A stretch of 42,432 nt of DNA from Actinomycetes bacterium. Lineage in GTDB: Bacteria > Actinomycetota > Actinomycetes > S36-B12 > UBA5976. The notes beneath the pieces are model-generated. The model had not been told where the DNA came from. It worked only from the letters and a program-made list of their open reading frames with translations, and ran no database searches. Positions 23,526-33,536 of this stretch are shown here, in pieces. Location: assembly GCA_021814565.1 (NCBI GenBank), contig JAKAIC010000006.1, positions 1 to 42,432 of the forward strand, read 5' to 3'. Numbering within the stretch: position 1 is the stretch's first letter; the number at the start of each line of letters is the position of its first letter. The translations under genes and the position numbers were made by a program.

Positions 23526-24326
23526 TCAGCGCTGGCGTACGCCAGCGGCCAGTGTGCTTGCGAGATCTTCAACGGCCATGAGTGCGGCTGCATGGTCCGG
23601 CGCATCCATTACGGCACGGACGAAGGCCGAGCCCACGATGACGCCGTCGGCGAAGCGAGCGATGTCGGCAGCCTGCCGCGGAGTGGAGACGCCGAGCCCG
23701 ACAGCGAGGGGACGTGACGTGACCTCACGGGTGCGGCGGACCAGGGTCTCGGCCGCGCTGGACAGTGCGCTGCGTTCACCCGTGACGCCCATCAGCGAGG
23801 CCGCGTAGACGAAACCCGTGGTCTCGTCAGCAACGATCTTCAGCCTTTCGGAAGTGGACGACGGAGCCACCAGGAACACGCGCGCCAGGTCGTGGGTATC
23901 GGTGGCAGCGTTCCAGGGGCCGGCTTCCTCGGGCGTGAGATCGGCTGTGATAACTCCCACTCCCCCGGCAGCGGCCAGATCACGCGCGAAGCGCTCCACA
24001 CCGTAATGCTCGATGGGATTCCAGTACGACATGAGCAGCGTGGGGGCACCCGTCCCGGCCACTTCCGCCACCACCTGCATGACGTCAGCAGTGTGAGTTC
24101 CGTTCACCAGCGCTGCCTCCACGGCCCGTTGGATGACCGGGCCGTCCATCAGCGGATCGGTGTAGGGCAGCCCCACCTCCACAACGTCGACGCCTCCGCG
24201 CACCATGGCGGTGATGTACGCGATGGACGACTCCACGGTGGGGAAACCAGCCGGGAAGTAGCCGATGAGTGCCGCACGCCCCTCGCCACGGGCGGTGGCG
24301 AAAGCGTCATCGAGTCGGGCGTTCAT
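23526..24326 (-). CDS. trpA: Tryptophan synthase alpha chain
   Basis: TrpA cleaves indole-3-glycerol phosphate and passes indole to TrpB. The 266-residue protein has ALIGYFPAGFPT and VDVVEVGLPYTDPLMDGP, containing the two catalytic acids (Glu50 and Asp61, counted from the chosen start), plus VYAASLMGVTG and the phosphate-site stretch LAVGLGVSTPRQA and GVIVGSAFV. The ATG at 24326 shares one base with the trpB stop (TGATG) and has GGAGG about 4 nt upstream; an in-frame start at 24350 would lie inside trpB. Confidence 0.96.
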   Translation of the reverse strand: MNARLDDAFATARGEGRAALIGYFPAGFPTVESSIAYITAMVRGGVDVVEVGLPYTDPLMDGPVIQRAVEAALVNGTHTADVMQVVAEVAGTGAPTLLMSYWNPIEHYGVERFARDLAAAGGVGVITADLTPEEAGPWNAATDTHDLARVFLVAPSSTSERLKIVADETTGFVYAASLMGVTGERSALSSAAETLVRRTREVTSRPLAVGLGVSTPRQAADIARFADGVIVGSAFVRAVMDAPDHAAALMAVEDLASTLAAGVRQR

Positions 24327-25519
24327 CAGGCCTCCGCCAGTCCGAACCAACGTGCGGCGGTGACCACATCCTTGTCACCCCGGCCGGACAGGTTCACGAT
24401 GATCGAGGCCGCAGGTCCCAGGGTGTGACCCAGGCGCAGTGCGCCGGCCAGCGCGTGCGCACTCTCGATGGCGGGGATTATGCCCTCGGTGCGACAGAGC
24501 AGGGCAAAGGCATCCATGGCCTTGTCGTCATTGACCGGCTCATAGCGGGCACGGCCGATGTCCTTGAGATAGGCGTGCTCGGGGCCGACACTGGGGTAGT
24601 CGAGGCCAGCGCTCACCGAGTAGGACTCAATGGTTTGGCCGTCAGCATCCTGCAGCAGATAGGAGCGGGCGCCATGCAAGACGCCCGGTTCGCCGCCGGT
24701 GAGGCAAGCCGAATGTTCGCCGGTCTCGATGCCCTTGCCACCGCCTTCGAAGCCCCACAGTTGCACATCGTCATCAAGGAAGGCGTGGAAGATGCCGATG
24801 GCGTTGCTCCCGCCGCCCACGCAAGCCGCGATGGCCGTTGGCAGGTGCCCGGTGGCTTCCAGGAACTGCTCACGTGCCTCGATCCCGATGATGCGATGGA
24901 AATCGCGCACCATCTCCGGGAAGGGATGCGCACCCGCCACCGTGCCCAGCAGGTAGTGCGTGCTGTCGACGTTGGTGACCCAATCGCGCATGGCCTCGTT
25001 GATCGCGTCCTTGAGGGTGCGGGAGCCCGAGGTGACGGCGACGACCTCAGCCCCCAGCAAGCGCATGCGTGCCACATTGAGTGCCTGGCGCTGGGTGTCC
25101 ACTTCGCCCATGTAGACGACGCATTCCAGTCCCATCAGGGCAGCAGCCGTGGCCGTGGCAACACCGTGCTGTCCCGCGCCGGTCTCGGCGATGACGCGAC
25201 GCTTGCCCATGCGCTTGGTGAGCAGCGCCTGGCCCAGGACGTTGTTGATCTTGTGCGAACCCGTGTGGTTGAGGTCCTCACGCTTGAGGAAGATGCGCGC
25301 CCCACCGGCGTGCTGGGAGAAACGCCGGGCCTCGGTGAGCGGCGAGGGCCTTCCCGAGTAGGTCCGGTGGAGGTGCGCGAGCTCATTGATGAATTCAGGA
25401 TCGACCTTGGCCTTGCGGTAGGCCTCGTCGAGTTCGTCAAGGGCTCGCATGAGCGCCTCGGGAACGAACCTGCCTCCGTACTGCCCGAAGTGGCCGCGGC
25501 TGTCCGGTAACTGCTCCAT
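24326..25519 (-). CDS. trpB: Tryptophan synthase beta chain
   Basis: TrpB joins indole and serine using pyridoxal phosphate. The 397-residue protein shows [14 protein letters not shown], the PLP lysine in [10 protein letters not shown] (Lys90), [12 protein letters not shown], the PLP-phosphate loop GGGSNAIG and the C-terminal NLSGRGDKD. These mark it as the standard TrpB1 form that partners TrpA. It begins 8 bp after trpC. Confidence 0.97.
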   Translation of the reverse strand: MEQLPDSRGHFGQYGGRFVPEALMRALDELDEAYRKAKVDPEFINELAHLHRTYSGRPSPLTEARRFSQHAGGARIFLKREDLNHTGSHKINNVLGQALLTKRMGKRRVIAETGAGQHGVATATAAALMGLECVVYMGEVDTQRQALNVARMRLLGAEVVAVTSGSRTLKDAINEAMRDWVTNVDSTHYLLGTVAGAHPFPEMVRDFHRIIGIEAREQFLEATGHLPTAIAACVGGGSNAIGIFHAFLDDDVQLWGFEGGGKGIETGEHSACLTGGEPGVLHGARSYLLQDADGQTIESYSVSAGLDYPSVGPEHAYLKDIGRARYEPVNDDKAMDAFALLCRTEGIIPAIESAHALAGALRLGHTLGPAASIIVNLSGRGDKDVVTAARWFGLAEA

Positions 25520-25527
25520 GCGGTGGC

Positions 25528-26334
25528 CTATCGCTCGTGCCGGATGGCGGGATGCGCACCAGCCGTGACCAGCTGATGCACGGATTCACGGGGGTCGCGA
25601 CCGGTGACCAACGACTCGCCGACGAGCACGGCGTCGGCTCCGGCCTTGGCGTACTGCAGCAGATCCTCGGGCCCGCGAACACCAGACTCCGCCACCTTCG
25701 CGATGTGCGAGGGGATGAAGGGCGCAACCTGCGAGAACTGGCCGCGATGCACCTCCAGGGTCCGGAGGTCCCGGGCATTGATACCGATGATGCGAGCACC
25801 TGCGGCGACTGCGCGCTCCACCTCCTGCTGGTCATGCACTTCCACCAGCACCGACAGGCCGATGGACTGGGCCCGTTCATGCAGGCATTCCAACGCATCC
25901 TGGTTGAGTGCAGCCACTATGAGCAGCACCAGATCGGCACCATGGGCACGCGCCTCCCACAGTTGGTACGAGGACACGATGAAGTCCTTGCGCAGGACGG
26001 GAATGTCCACCGCAGCGCGGACCGCGGCCAGATCAGCGAGCGACCCGCCGAAGCGTCGCTGCTCGGTCAGCACGGAGATGACATGCGCGCCGCCCGCTTC
26101 GTACTGGGCGGCCAGGGCTGCCGGGTCGGTGATCTCCGCCAGCACGCCCTTGCTCGGTGATCTGCGCTTCACCTCGGCGATGACAGCGATGTCCTCACCG
26201 CGGAGCACGGGAAGCACCGGAAGCGCAGGGCGCTGCTTGGCGGCGCGTGCCTTGAGTTCATCAAGCGACACTTGCGCCTGGCGCAGGGCGAGATCCTCGC
26301 GGACTCCGACGATGATGTCGTCCAGAACGGTCAC
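25528..26334 (-). CDS. trpC: Indole-3-glycerol phosphate synthase
   Basis: TrpC closes the indole ring from carboxyphenylaminodeoxyribulose phosphate. The 268-residue protein has [13 protein letters not shown] (Glu54 and Lys56), PVLRKDFIV (Lys116), [24 protein letters not shown] and [12 protein letters not shown]. It is monofunctional: no PRA isomerase (TrpF) domain is attached. The GTG at 26334 has GGGGAG 5 nt upstream. It starts 24 bp after the histidine kinase stop, so it probably shares the transcript of the two-component genes. Confidence 0.97.
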   Translation of the reverse strand: MTVLDDIIVGVREDLALRQAQVSLDELKARAAKQRPALPVLPVLRGEDIAVIAEVKRRSPSKGVLAEITDPAALAAQYEAGGAHVISVLTEQRRFGGSLADLAAVRAAVDIPVLRKDFIVSSYQLWEARAHGADLVLLIVAALNQDALECLHERAQSIGLSVLVEVHDQQEVERAVAAGARIIGINARDLRTLEVHRGQFSQVAPFIPSHIAKVAESGVRGPEDLLQYAKAGADAVLVGESLVTGRDPRESVHQLVTAGAHPAIRHER

Positions 26335-26358
26335 GGCGTCTCCCCTCTGCAGGAAAGA

Positions 26359-27813
26359 CTAGACGTTGATCACGGGTGCTCCCGACGCGGGCGCGCGTCC
26401 CCATTCACGTGGCAGGTACACCGTGAAACTGGCGCCACCCTCAGGCGCCGAACCCGCCTGCGCCCTGCCCCCCAGCCGCTGCGCCAGTCGGCCCACCAGA
26501 GCCAGGCCCACGCCTGTGCCCACCGGACGGATGCCGATGTAGCGGTCGTGCAATGCCGACGGCTCGAAGGCGACCGACATATCGTCCTGGGAGAGGCCGG
26601 GACCGCCGTCGCGAACCTGCAACTCCACGCCACCGGGGACCTCGTGCAGTGCCAGCACCAGTGGTTGTCCGGCGGGCGTGACGCGGAGCGCGTTCTCGCA
26701 CAGGTTGTCGATGATCTGGCGCACTCGCACCGCGTCAGTGGTGATGCGCGCAGGTGACTCCGGCAGTTCAAGGCTGAACTCCAATTGCTCGCGATCGCAG
26801 CGATCACGCCACACCTGGCCGGCGCCCACCACCAGTTCGCGCAGGTCCACATCCTGTGGATCCAGCCGCAATTCCACAGCGCCGGCACGCGAGAGGTCCA
26901 GCAGGTCATGGACCAGTCGTTGCAGGCGAAGCGATTCATCGAGCATGACTGCGCCTGTGGCCTCGACGTCGTCACCACCGATGACACCATCCGCCAGCGC
27001 CTCGGCGTAGCCTGCGATGGCGGTGAGTGGGGTGCGCAGTTCGTGCGACACCGAGAGCAGGAACTGTCGCTGTCGGTCCTCGCTGTTTGCCAAGGCGTCC
27101 GACAGCTCGTTCATGGATCGGGAGAGGTCGGCGATCTCTGCCACCCCTCCCTCGACCAGGCGCACGTTCCGCGATCCGTCCGCCATGCGTTCGGCAGCGA
27201 TGACCGCGTCGCGGATGGGCCGAGTTTCACGGCGGGTGTAGAAGACCACCACGGCCATAGCCAGCATGAGCACCAGCAGCGAGCCGTAACCCATCTTGAT
27301 GAGGAGCAGGCGCGTGGGTACATCGGCCACCGATTCCGGCTCCGTCAGGTACAGCGAATAGCCGCCGTCAAGCCCACGGAACTCGTAGAACACGGCCGTG
27401 CCGTTGGCGTCCAGGCGTACGTCACTGATGCTCTTGTGGTGCAGTACGGGGGAACGGTCGCTGCTCTCCATGGGAGCGGTGACCTCGGCCACTGGGGATA
27501 CCAGCACCGCCGTCACATGGTGGTCCCGCAGGATCTCCAGGATCTGCTCGGGAATGCTGGCGTTGGCCGCATCCAGCGGCCCCGGGCTGTCCAGGAATCG
27601 GGCCAGGGAATCGGCTTGGTTGGACAGCGCCAGCCGCGTCAGCTCGGTCGAGGAGCCGCGCACGGAGGGATAGGCGAAGGCAATGGTGGAGGCGGTGGCG
27701 ATGAACAGCGCCACACCCACGATGAAGGCAATGCGCGTGGAGAGAGGCCGGCCCCTCTTCGCAAGCATGCGTTCACCAGTGGGGGCGGCACGGAACTGGC
27801 CGCCATCATTCAT
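26359..27813 (-). CDS. Membrane sensor histidine kinase
   Basis: A 484-residue sensor kinase. The order is: cytoplasmic N-terminus, membrane segment 1 (about 28-48), an extracytoplasmic domain of about 120 residues, membrane segment 2 (about 169-192), HAMP linker (about 193-245), HisKA domain with the phospho-accepting His257 in SVSHELRTPLTAIAGY, and a HATPase domain with the N box IIDNLCENALR, RDGGPGL and GTGVGLALVGRLA. The sensor domain resembles nothing I can name, so the signal is unknown. The start at 27813 overlaps the response-regulator stop by 8 nt; ATG codons at 27825 and further in are alternatives. It sits between trpE and trpC, which is unusual. Confidence 0.93.
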   Translation of the reverse strand: MNDGGQFRAAPTGERMLAKRGRPLSTRIAFIVGVALFIATASTIAFAYPSVRGSSTELTRLALSNQADSLARFLDSPGPLDAANASIPEQILEILRDHHVTAVLVSPVAEVTAPMESSDRSPVLHHKSISDVRLDANGTAVFYEFRGLDGGYSLYLTEPESVADVPTRLLLIKMGYGSLLVLMLAMAVVVFYTRRETRPIRDAVIAAERMADGSRNVRLVEGGVAEIADLSRSMNELSDALANSEDRQRQFLLSVSHELRTPLTAIAGYAEALADGVIGGDDVEATGAVMLDESLRLQRLVHDLLDLSRAGAVELRLDPQDVDLRELVVGAGQVWRDRCDREQLEFSLELPESPARITTDAVRVRQIIDNLCENALRVTPAGQPLVLALHEVPGGVELQVRDGGPGLSQDDMSVAFEPSALHDRYIGIRPVGTGVGLALVGRLAQRLGGRAQAGSAPEGGASFTVYLPREWGRAPASGAPVINV

Positions 27814-28525
27814 CGGCAGCGGCATCCTCGGCGTCGTCTGTCGGCGCCTCAGCGCCGTATCCGACGCCACGGACGGTGCGAATGGGGCTGGCGTCACCCA
27901 ACTTGGAACGCACCTGGGCCACATGGACATCGACCGTGCGCGTGGTCACGACCGCGGCATAACCCCAGACGTCAGCGAGCAGTTGCTCTCGGGAGATGAT
28001 GCGGCCCGGTCGCGACATGAGATGCGCGAGCAGGTCGAATTCGGTGGCTGTGAAGACCACCTCCTGGCCCTTCACCATGACGCGACGGGCTGCCTTGTCG
28101 AGCGTCACCTCGCCCATGGTGATGGTCTCCGAATCGCCCTGGGCAGCCCGGTCGTTGCGACGCACCGCGGCCCGCACGCGGGCCACCACCTCGCGAGGGC
28201 TGAAGGGCTTGGTGATGTAGTCGTCCCCGCCCAGCTCCAATCCCAGCACCCGGTCGACTTCATCATCGCGGGCCGTGCAGAAGAGGACGGGAATCCATAC
28301 GCCCTCAGCGCGCAGCGTGCGGCAGACCTCGATGCCATCGGGGCCGGGAATGCCGACGTCGAGCAGGATGGCACTCGGATGCAGGGTGCGAGCGGCACGC
28401 AGGGCGCCCTCGCCGGTGGTTTCGACGTGCACGCCGAAGCCCGCCTTGGTCAGGTACAACTTGTGCAGGTCGGCGATGTGGCGTTCGTCCTCTACGACGA
28501 GGATCAATCCGTGTGCAGTACTCAC
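27806..28525 (-). CDS. OmpR-family response regulator
   Basis: A 239-residue DNA-binding response regulator. The receiver domain (1 to about 120) has acidic residues Glu12 and Asp13, the phospho-acceptor Asp56 in ILLDVGIPGPDG, Thr84 and Lys106 in TKPF. A winged-helix domain follows (about 131-230) with FTATEFDLLAHLMSRPGRI, REQLLADVWGY and the recognition-helix region TRTVDVHVAQVRSKLG. The C-terminus is acidic. GTG at 28525 is the only in-frame start after an upstream stop; it lacks a well-placed Shine-Dalgarno. It is 57 bp after the small membrane protein and overlaps its partner kinase. Targets are unknown; control of the surrounding trp genes is conceivable but unproven. Confidence 0.93.
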   Translation of the reverse strand: MSTAHGLILVVEDERHIADLHKLYLTKAGFGVHVETTGEGALRAARTLHPSAILLDVGIPGPDGIEVCRTLRAEGVWIPVLFCTARDDEVDRVLGLELGGDDYITKPFSPREVVARVRAAVRRNDRAAQGDSETITMGEVTLDKAARRVMVKGQEVVFTATEFDLLAHLMSRPGRIISREQLLADVWGYAAVVTTRTVDVHVAQVRSKLGDASPIRTVRGVGYGAEAPTDDAEDAAADE

Positions 28526-28582
28526 GGCGCTAGCGTCGCATATTCCTTACAAAAGTCCGATGCAGGAGGGGTTCGGGCATTG

Positions 28583-28795
28583 TCAGCCCGCCGAGCGCTC
28601 CGGTCGGGTCTGGCCGAACCCGAGCATCTGCAGCACCTTGCCCAGGATGCCGCCCAGTACGGCCAGGGCCACTGCCGCCCAGAACACGATCCAGTTGAGC
28701 AGGAGCACGCCGATACCCCCGATGACGAAGGCGGCCATGATCACGCCGACTGCCGTCCAGGCAGCAACGGTGTTGCCGTGGTGAACTTCCGCCAT
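28583..28795 (-). CDS. Small trp-region membrane protein (HGxxxAAW family)
   Basis: A 70-residue protein starting MAEVHHGNTVAAWTAVGVIM, with two hydrophobic segments (about 13-33 and 36-57) and a short charged C-terminus. It belongs to the small HGxxxAAW membrane proteins (DUF6704-like) found next to trpE or trpC in many actinobacteria. No activity is known to me. The ATG at 28795 has a strong AGGAGG 6 nt upstream. It begins 86 bp after trpE. Confidence 0.88.
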   Translation of the reverse strand: MAEVHHGNTVAAWTAVGVIMAAFVIGGIGVLLLNWIVFWAAVALAVLGGILGKVLQMLGFGQTRPERSAG

Positions 28796-28881
28796 CGCTT
28801 GCCTCCTGGGGCCGGCGCGGTACCCGCGCATGGCCGAAGTGTTCCACAGGTGTGCGCGCTGGCCGTCATGCGACGCCCCCT

Positions 28882-30438
28882 TCAGCCGGCCAAGTGCTCC
28901 ATCGAGTCGGCCACCGCGACCGCGCGCAGCACCGCCCGGGCCTTGTTCTCGCATTCCCGGCACTCGCTCTCCGGCACGGAATCGGCCACGATCCCCGCGC
29001 CCGCCTGCACGTAGGCAACCCCCTCACGCATCATGGTGGTGCGAATGGCGATGGCGGTATCCATGTTGCCGGCGAAGTCGAAGTAACCGATACAGCCGCC
29101 GTAGGCACCGCGCCGCACCGGCTCCAGGGCTTCGATGATCTCCATGGCCCGCGGCTTGGGGGCGCCCGAGAGGGTGCCGGCTGGGAAAGTCGCTGCTAGC
29201 AGGTCGTAGGCGGTGCGGTCCCGGCGCAGGTGCCCGACCACGGTCGAGACGATGTGCATCACGTGCGAGTAGCGCTCGATGGTCATGAAGTCGACCACCT
29301 CCACCGAACCGGCCTCACACACCCGTCCCAGGTCGTTGCGACCCAGGTCGACGAGCATGAGGTGCTCCGCTCGCTCCTTGGGATCGTGCAACAGCTCCTT
29401 GGCCAGCAGGATGTCATCCTCCGTGCTGGCGCCGCGTGGACGGGTGCCGGCAATGGGGTGCAGCAGCGCTCGACCGTCGGTGAGTTTCACCAGCGCCTCG
29501 GGGCTGGAGCCCACGATGTCGAAGGCCACATCATGGGACATGCCCTGCCCTGTGCCCTCCGCATGAGGGAAGCGCAGCAAGTACATGTAGGGACTGGGAT
29601 TCGCCACGCGCAGTGCCCTGTACACATCGAGCGCTGAGGCATGCGTCTGCACCTCGAAGCGCTGCGAGAGCACGATCTGGAAGGCGTCCCCGGCACGAAT
29701 GTGTTCCTTGCAGGTCTCCACATCGGCAAGGAACTTGGCGCGCGGGGTGCGCGAGTGCACGACGGGTTCGGCGTCGACATCCCAGACGGCGGTGGAAGAT
29801 GCCAGTGGCGCCGCCAGATCGGCGGCCATGGCGTCGAGCCGTTGCACGGCATCCGCCCAGGCCTCGTCGACGCGTTCGTCGCTGTCGTCCCAGTTGATGG
29901 CATTGGCGATGAGCAGCACGGTGCCATCGGCGTGATCGAGGACGGCAATGTCTGTGGCGAAGAGCATCGCCAGTTCGGGTACCTGCGTGTCGTCCAGGCT
30001 GTGGTCACCGATGCGCTCCCAGTTGCGGACGGCGTCATAGGCGATGAGCCCCACCAGACCGCCGGTGAAGGGCGGCAGCCCCTCCATGGCTTCGGTGTGC
30101 AGCAGGCGCAGGGTCTCCCGCAGTGCGGGCAGTGCCGGCCCCGAGGTGGGGAGGCCGCTGGGCACTTCGCCTATCCAGCGGGCCTCACCGTCGACCGAGG
30201 TGAGCATGGCGCGCGAGCGCACGCCCACGAAGGAGTAACGGGACCACATGCGGCCGTGCTCCGCCGATTCCAACAGGAAGGTGCCGGCCTGTTCCCGGGC
30301 CAGCTTGCGGTAGAGGCCGATGGGCGTCTCGGTGTCCGCAAGCAGTCGACGCACTACGGGAATGACCCGCTTGCCCGGTGCCAGTGCACGGAACTCCTGG
30401 AGTGCCGGGCTGGTGTCGCCGAGGCGCGGGCTAGTCAT
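28882..30438 (-). CDS. trpE: Anthranilate synthase component I
   Basis: TrpE makes anthranilate from chorismate with ammonia from TrpG, which is not in this window. The 518-residue protein has the tryptophan feedback-site motif LLES (55-58), RYSFVG, the chorismate-binding domain with [64 protein letters not shown] and [17 protein letters not shown]. The presence of the LLES motif suggests the enzyme is still feedback-inhibited. The ATG at 30438 overlaps the hisI stop by 8 nt, so the histidine and tryptophan genes are physically joined here. Confidence 0.96.
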   Translation of the reverse strand: MTSPRLGDTSPALQEFRALAPGKRVIPVVRRLLADTETPIGLYRKLAREQAGTFLLESAEHGRMWSRYSFVGVRSRAMLTSVDGEARWIGEVPSGLPTSGPALPALRETLRLLHTEAMEGLPPFTGGLVGLIAYDAVRNWERIGDHSLDDTQVPELAMLFATDIAVLDHADGTVLLIANAINWDDSDERVDEAWADAVQRLDAMAADLAAPLASSTAVWDVDAEPVVHSRTPRAKFLADVETCKEHIRAGDAFQIVLSQRFEVQTHASALDVYRALRVANPSPYMYLLRFPHAEGTGQGMSHDVAFDIVGSSPEALVKLTDGRALLHPIAGTRPRGASTEDDILLAKELLHDPKERAEHLMLVDLGRNDLGRVCEAGSVEVVDFMTIERYSHVMHIVSTVVGHLRRDRTAYDLLAATFPAGTLSGAPKPRAMEIIEALEPVRRGAYGGCIGYFDFAGNMDTAIAIRTTMMREGVAYVQAGAGIVADSVPESECRECENKARAVLRAVAVADSMEHLAG

Positions 30439-30778
30439 GCTCAGCCGCCAGCAGCAGGTCGCTCTCGAAGCAGCTGCGCGTGCCGAGGTGGCAGGCAGCA
30501 CCGCTCTGATCGACTATGTAGAGCACCGTGTCGGCGTCGCAGTCGACGCGGACCTCGTGCACAAACTGGGTGGAGCCGGAGGTCTCACCCTTGATCCACT
30601 GCTGCTGGCGACTGCGACTGTAGTAGGTGCCACGGCGCGTATTCAGGGTGTGGCGCAGGGCTTCGGCATCGGCCCAGGCCAGCATCAGCACCACGCCCGA
30701 TGCACGGTCCTGCACGACGACGGGTACGAGACCGGCCTGGTTGAAGCGGACGCGCGCGGTGATCTCGTCGATCTGCAT
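30431..30778 (-). CDS. hisI: Phosphoribosyl-AMP cyclohydrolase
   Basis: HisI opens the adenine ring of phosphoribosyl-AMP in histidine synthesis. The 115-residue protein has [36 protein letters not shown], and the metal-site cysteines in VDCDADT and [12 protein letters not shown]. It is the stand-alone cyclohydrolase; the HisE pyrophosphohydrolase domain is absent and must be encoded elsewhere. The ATG at 30778 lies 4 bp after the hisF stop. Confidence 0.96.
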   Translation of the reverse strand: MQIDEITARVRFNQAGLVPVVVQDRASGVVLMLAWADAEALRHTLNTRRGTYYSRSRQQQWIKGETSGSTQFVHEVRVDCDADTVLYIVDQSGAACHLGTRSCFESDLLLAAEHD

Positions 30779-30782
30779 GGGC

Positions 30783-31562
30783 CTAGTCTGCCGTAGCCAT
30801 GATGCGCACCGGATATCCCGCATCCAGCAGTGCCTGCTTCACCGCAGAGACGCGCAAGGTGCCGAAGTGGAAGACGCTGGCGGCCAGCACCGCATCCGCA
30901 CCTGCGGCAACAGCTGGTGCAAAATGCTGCAGTGCCCCCGCTCCCCCACTGGCGATGATGGGAACGTGCACCTGCTGGCGCACCAGGGCGATGAGCTCGG
31001 TGTCGTAGCCGTTGGCGGTGCCGTCGGCATCCATCGAGTTGAGCAGGATCTCGCCGGCGCCCAGCTCGGCAGCGCGCACCGACCACTCGACCGCATCGAT
31101 GCCGGTACCGGTGCGACCGCCATGGGTCGTGACCTCGAAACCCGATGGCGTGTTGGCTGCCCGTCGGGCGTCCACCGAGAGCACGATGCACTGCGCCCCG
31201 AAACGATCCGCGCCCTCGGCCAACAATTCGGGATGCGCGATGGCGGCAGTGTTCACGCTCACCTTGTCGGCCCCGCAGCGCAGCAGGGTGTTGATGTCGT
31301 CGATGGTGCGCACGCCACCACCCACCGTGAGTGGGATGAACACCTGCTCCGCGGTACGGCGCACCACGTCGTACATGGTCGAGCGATCGCTGCTGCTGGC
31401 GGTGATGTCGAGGAAGACCAACTCATCGATGCTCTGCCGGTCGTAGGCCGCGGCCAGTTCGACGGGGTCACCGGCGTCGCGCAGGTTCACGAAGTTCACA
31501 CCCTTGACCACCCGACCGGCATCGACGTCGAGGCAGGCGATGACGCGGACCGCGAGCGTCAT
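30783..31562 (-). CDS. hisF: Imidazole glycerol phosphate synthase cyclase subunit
   Basis: HisF uses ammonia from HisH to make imidazole glycerol phosphate and AICAR. The 259-residue beta/alpha barrel has [18 protein letters not shown] (catalytic Asp12), [26 protein letters not shown] with the second catalytic aspartate, [10 protein letters not shown] and IIASGGAG. It overlaps the upstream isomerase by 4 nt (ATGA). Confidence 0.97.
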   Translation of the reverse strand: MTLAVRVIACLDVDAGRVVKGVNFVNLRDAGDPVELAAAYDRQSIDELVFLDITASSSDRSTMYDVVRRTAEQVFIPLTVGGGVRTIDDINTLLRCGADKVSVNTAAIAHPELLAEGADRFGAQCIVLSVDARRAANTPSGFEVTTHGGRTGTGIDAVEWSVRAAELGAGEILLNSMDADGTANGYDTELIALVRQQVHVPIIASGGAGALQHFAPAVAAGADAVLAASVFHFGTLRVSAVKQALLDAGYPVRIMATAD

Positions 31563-32308
31563 GGTGCCACCGATCCGTCGGCGGCCTGGCGCATGGCGGC
31601 CAAGGCGTCCTGCAGGGTGAAGGCACCGGCGTACAGGGCCTTGCCCACGATGGCTCCCTCGACGCCGATCGGCACCAGCGCGGCAAGCGAGCGGAGGTCG
31701 TCGAGCGAGGAGACACCACCGGATGCCACCACGGGCTGGTCGGTCCTGGCGCAGAGTTCGCGCAGTAGCTGGAGATTGGGACCGGTCAGCGTGCCATCCT
31801 TGGTGACGTCGGTGATGACATACCGAGCGCAGCCGTCGCGCTCAAGGCGTTCGACCACCTCCCAGAGGTCGCCGCCCTCCTGCGTCCACCCGCGTGCCGC
31901 CAGTGTGGTGCCGCGTACGTCGAGACCGATGGCGATGCGATCCCCGAACTCCCCGATGATGCGCGAGCACCACTCCGGATGCTCGAGCGCGGCAGTGCCG
32001 ATGTTCACGCGACGGCAGCCGGTGGCCAGCGCCGCGCGCAACGACTCGTCGTCTCGGATGCCGCCGCTCATCTCCACCTTCACATCGAGACGGCCCACCA
32101 CCTCGGCCAGCAACTGCTCATTGGTGCCACGGCCGAAGGCGCGGTCGAGATCGACCAAGTGGATCCACTCCGCCCCTGCTTCCTGCCAGGCCAGTGCCGC
32201 GGTGAGCGGATCGCCGTAGGTGGTCTCGCTGCCCGCCGCGCCCTGGACCAGGCGCACGGCCTGGCCATGGGCAACGTCGACGGCAGGGAGCAGTTCCAGG
32301 TAGGTCAT
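31559..32308 (-). CDS. priA: Bifunctional phosphoribosyl isomerase A (HisA/TrpF, PriA type)
   Basis: This 249-residue beta/alpha barrel catalyses the HisA step (ProFAR isomerisation) and, in actinobacteria, usually the TrpF step as well. Visible features: [20 protein letters not shown] with catalytic Asp11 and Arg19, [17 protein letters not shown], the PriA-specific loop [12 protein letters not shown] (Arg139 and Trp141, the pair that allows both substrates to bind), [13 protein letters not shown] with the second catalytic aspartate (Asp171) and VVASGGVSS. No trpF gene occurs among the trp genes here, which supports the dual role. The ATG at 32308 overlaps the hisH stop by 4 nt and has GAGGA upstream. 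The symbol is unrelated to primosomal priA. Confidence 0.94.
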   Translation of the reverse strand: MTYLELLPAVDVAHGQAVRLVQGAAGSETTYGDPLTAALAWQEAGAEWIHLVDLDRAFGRGTNEQLLAEVVGRLDVKVEMSGGIRDDESLRAALATGCRRVNIGTAALEHPEWCSRIIGEFGDRIAIGLDVRGTTLAARGWTQEGGDLWEVVERLERDGCARYVITDVTKDGTLTGPNLQLLRELCARTDQPVVASGGVSSLDDLRSLAALVPIGVEGAIVGKALYAGAFTLQDALAAMRQAADGSVAP

Positions 32309-32943
32309 GACTTCCTCACACTTGCCACCCAGTTGGCGAGCAGGCGCGCGCCGGCGTCTCCGCTTTTCTCGGGATGGAATTGGGTTGCGGACAGGGGACC
32401 GTTCTCCACGGCGGCAAGGAAGGGCGAGCCGTATTCGCACCAACTCACGAGTGGTGGCGCCAGTCGTTGGGCCTGCTGCTCGAACTGCCAGCTGCGCACG
32501 CCGAAGGAGTGCACGAAGTAGAAGCGCTCGCCCTCGACGCCCTCGAACAGCACACTGCCGGTCGCCGGTGTGACCGTGTTCCAGCCCATATGCGGCAGCA
32601 CCGGTGCCTGCAGAGCGTCCACCACGCCCGGCCATTGCGCCAGGCCCGGCGTGTTCACGCCGTGCTCGACGCCGCGCGTGAACATGACCTGCATCCCGAC
32701 ACAGATGCCGAGCACCGGGCGTCCACCAGCCAGCCGGCGATCGATGATGCGCTCGCCATGGACGGCAAGCAAGCCCTTCATGCAGGCAGCGAAGGCACCG
32801 ACACCGGGCACCACCAGCCCATCTGCTTCCAGCGCGATGCGCTCGTGTGGAGTGACGATGACGTTGGCTCCAGTGCGTACCAGTGCGCGCTCCACGGAGC
32901 GGAGGTTGCCGGAGCCGTAATCGAGAACTGCGATGGTGGTCAT
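32305..32943 (-). CDS. hisH: Imidazole glycerol phosphate synthase glutaminase subunit
   Basis: HisH hydrolyses glutamine and passes ammonia to HisF. The 212-residue class I amidotransferase has [24 protein letters not shown], the nucleophile Cys81 in [22 protein letters not shown] and the His/Glu of QFHPEKSG. It overlaps hisB and the PriA-type isomerase by 4 nt each. Confidence 0.97.
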   Translation of the reverse strand: MTTIAVLDYGSGNLRSVERALVRTGANVIVTPHERIALEADGLVVPGVGAFAACMKGLLAVHGERIIDRRLAGGRPVLGICVGMQVMFTRGVEHGVNTPGLAQWPGVVDALQAPVLPHMGWNTVTPATGSVLFEGVEGERFYFVHSFGVRSWQFEQQAQRLAPPLVSWCEYGSPFLAAVENGPLSATQFHPEKSGDAGARLLANWVASVRKS

Positions 32944-33536
32944 GCGTCGCCGAGCACACCCTTGGTGGACGGCACGCCCACCGTGCGGGCGTCGTAGGCG
33001 CAGGCGTCGCGTAGAGCGCGGGCGACCGCCTTGAACTGGGCCTCCACGATGTGATGCGAGTTGCGCCCGCTCACCACCCTCACGTGCAGGCAGATCTGCG
33101 CGGCATTGGCGATGGACTCCCAGATGTGCTGGGTCATGGTGGTGTCGTAGCTGCCGATGAGTTCGACGACCGGCGGCTCCTCGTGCACCAGATAGGGCCG
33201 GCCGGATACGTCCACGGCCACCTGCACCAGTGCCTCGTCAAGTGGCACCAGCGCGTTGGCGAAGCGACGGATGCCGGCCTTGTCGCCCAGTGCCTGGCGG
33301 AGCGCCTGCCCGATGGCGATGGCGGTGTCCTCGATGGTGTGATGGGAGTCGATGTGGAGATCACCCTTGGTGCGCACCGTGAGATCGAATCCGCCGTGCT
33401 TGCCCAACTGCTCGAGCATGTGGTCGTAGAAGCCGATGCCGGTGTCGATGCTGCACACCCCGGTGCCGTCGACGTCGAGTTCGACGTAGACCGCGCTTTC
33501 CTTGGTGGTGCGTTCCACCTTGCCGATACGGGTCAT
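32940..33536 (-). CDS. hisB: Imidazoleglycerol-phosphate dehydratase
   Basis: HisB dehydrates imidazole glycerol phosphate. The 198-residue protein is the monofunctional form, with no phosphatase domain. Metal-binding histidine motifs are [34 protein letters not shown] and [17 protein letters not shown] at 33536 is preferred to the one two codons upstream: it gives a 4-nt ATGA overlap with hisC and puts AAGGTGG 7 nt away. Confidence 0.97.
   Translation of the reverse strand: MTRIGKVERTTKESAVYVELDVDGTGVCSIDTGIGFYDHMLEQLGKHGGFDLTVRTKGDLHIDSHHTIEDTAIAIGQALRQALGDKAGIRRFANALVPLDEALVQVAVDVSGRPYLVHEEPPVVELIGSYDTTMTQHIWESIANAAQICLHVRVVSGRNSHHIVEAQFKAVARALRDACAYDARTVGVPSTKGVLGDA

Noticed and set aside
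26359-28525. The two-component pair as a recent horizontal insertion
   Set aside because: Apart from a short intergenic patch, base composition and codon use look like the neighbours, and there are no repeats, integrase remnants or broken genes at the borders.
27806-28525. Response regulator as an RNA-binding antiterminator like PdtaR, which lies near pyk in Mycobacterium
   Set aside because: Its output domain is a winged helix of the OmpR type, not an ANTAR domain.
28537-28548. Mini-ORF ATG CGA CGC TAG upstream of the response regulator as a regulatory uORF
   Set aside because: Only three codons, and its purine-rich site is nearly flush with the ATG. It is most likely chance sequence.
30431-30500. 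A trp attenuator or T-box before trpE
   Set aside because: The trpE start lies inside the end of hisI (8-nt overlap), leaving no leader. No run of tryptophan codons or T-box-like element is visible.
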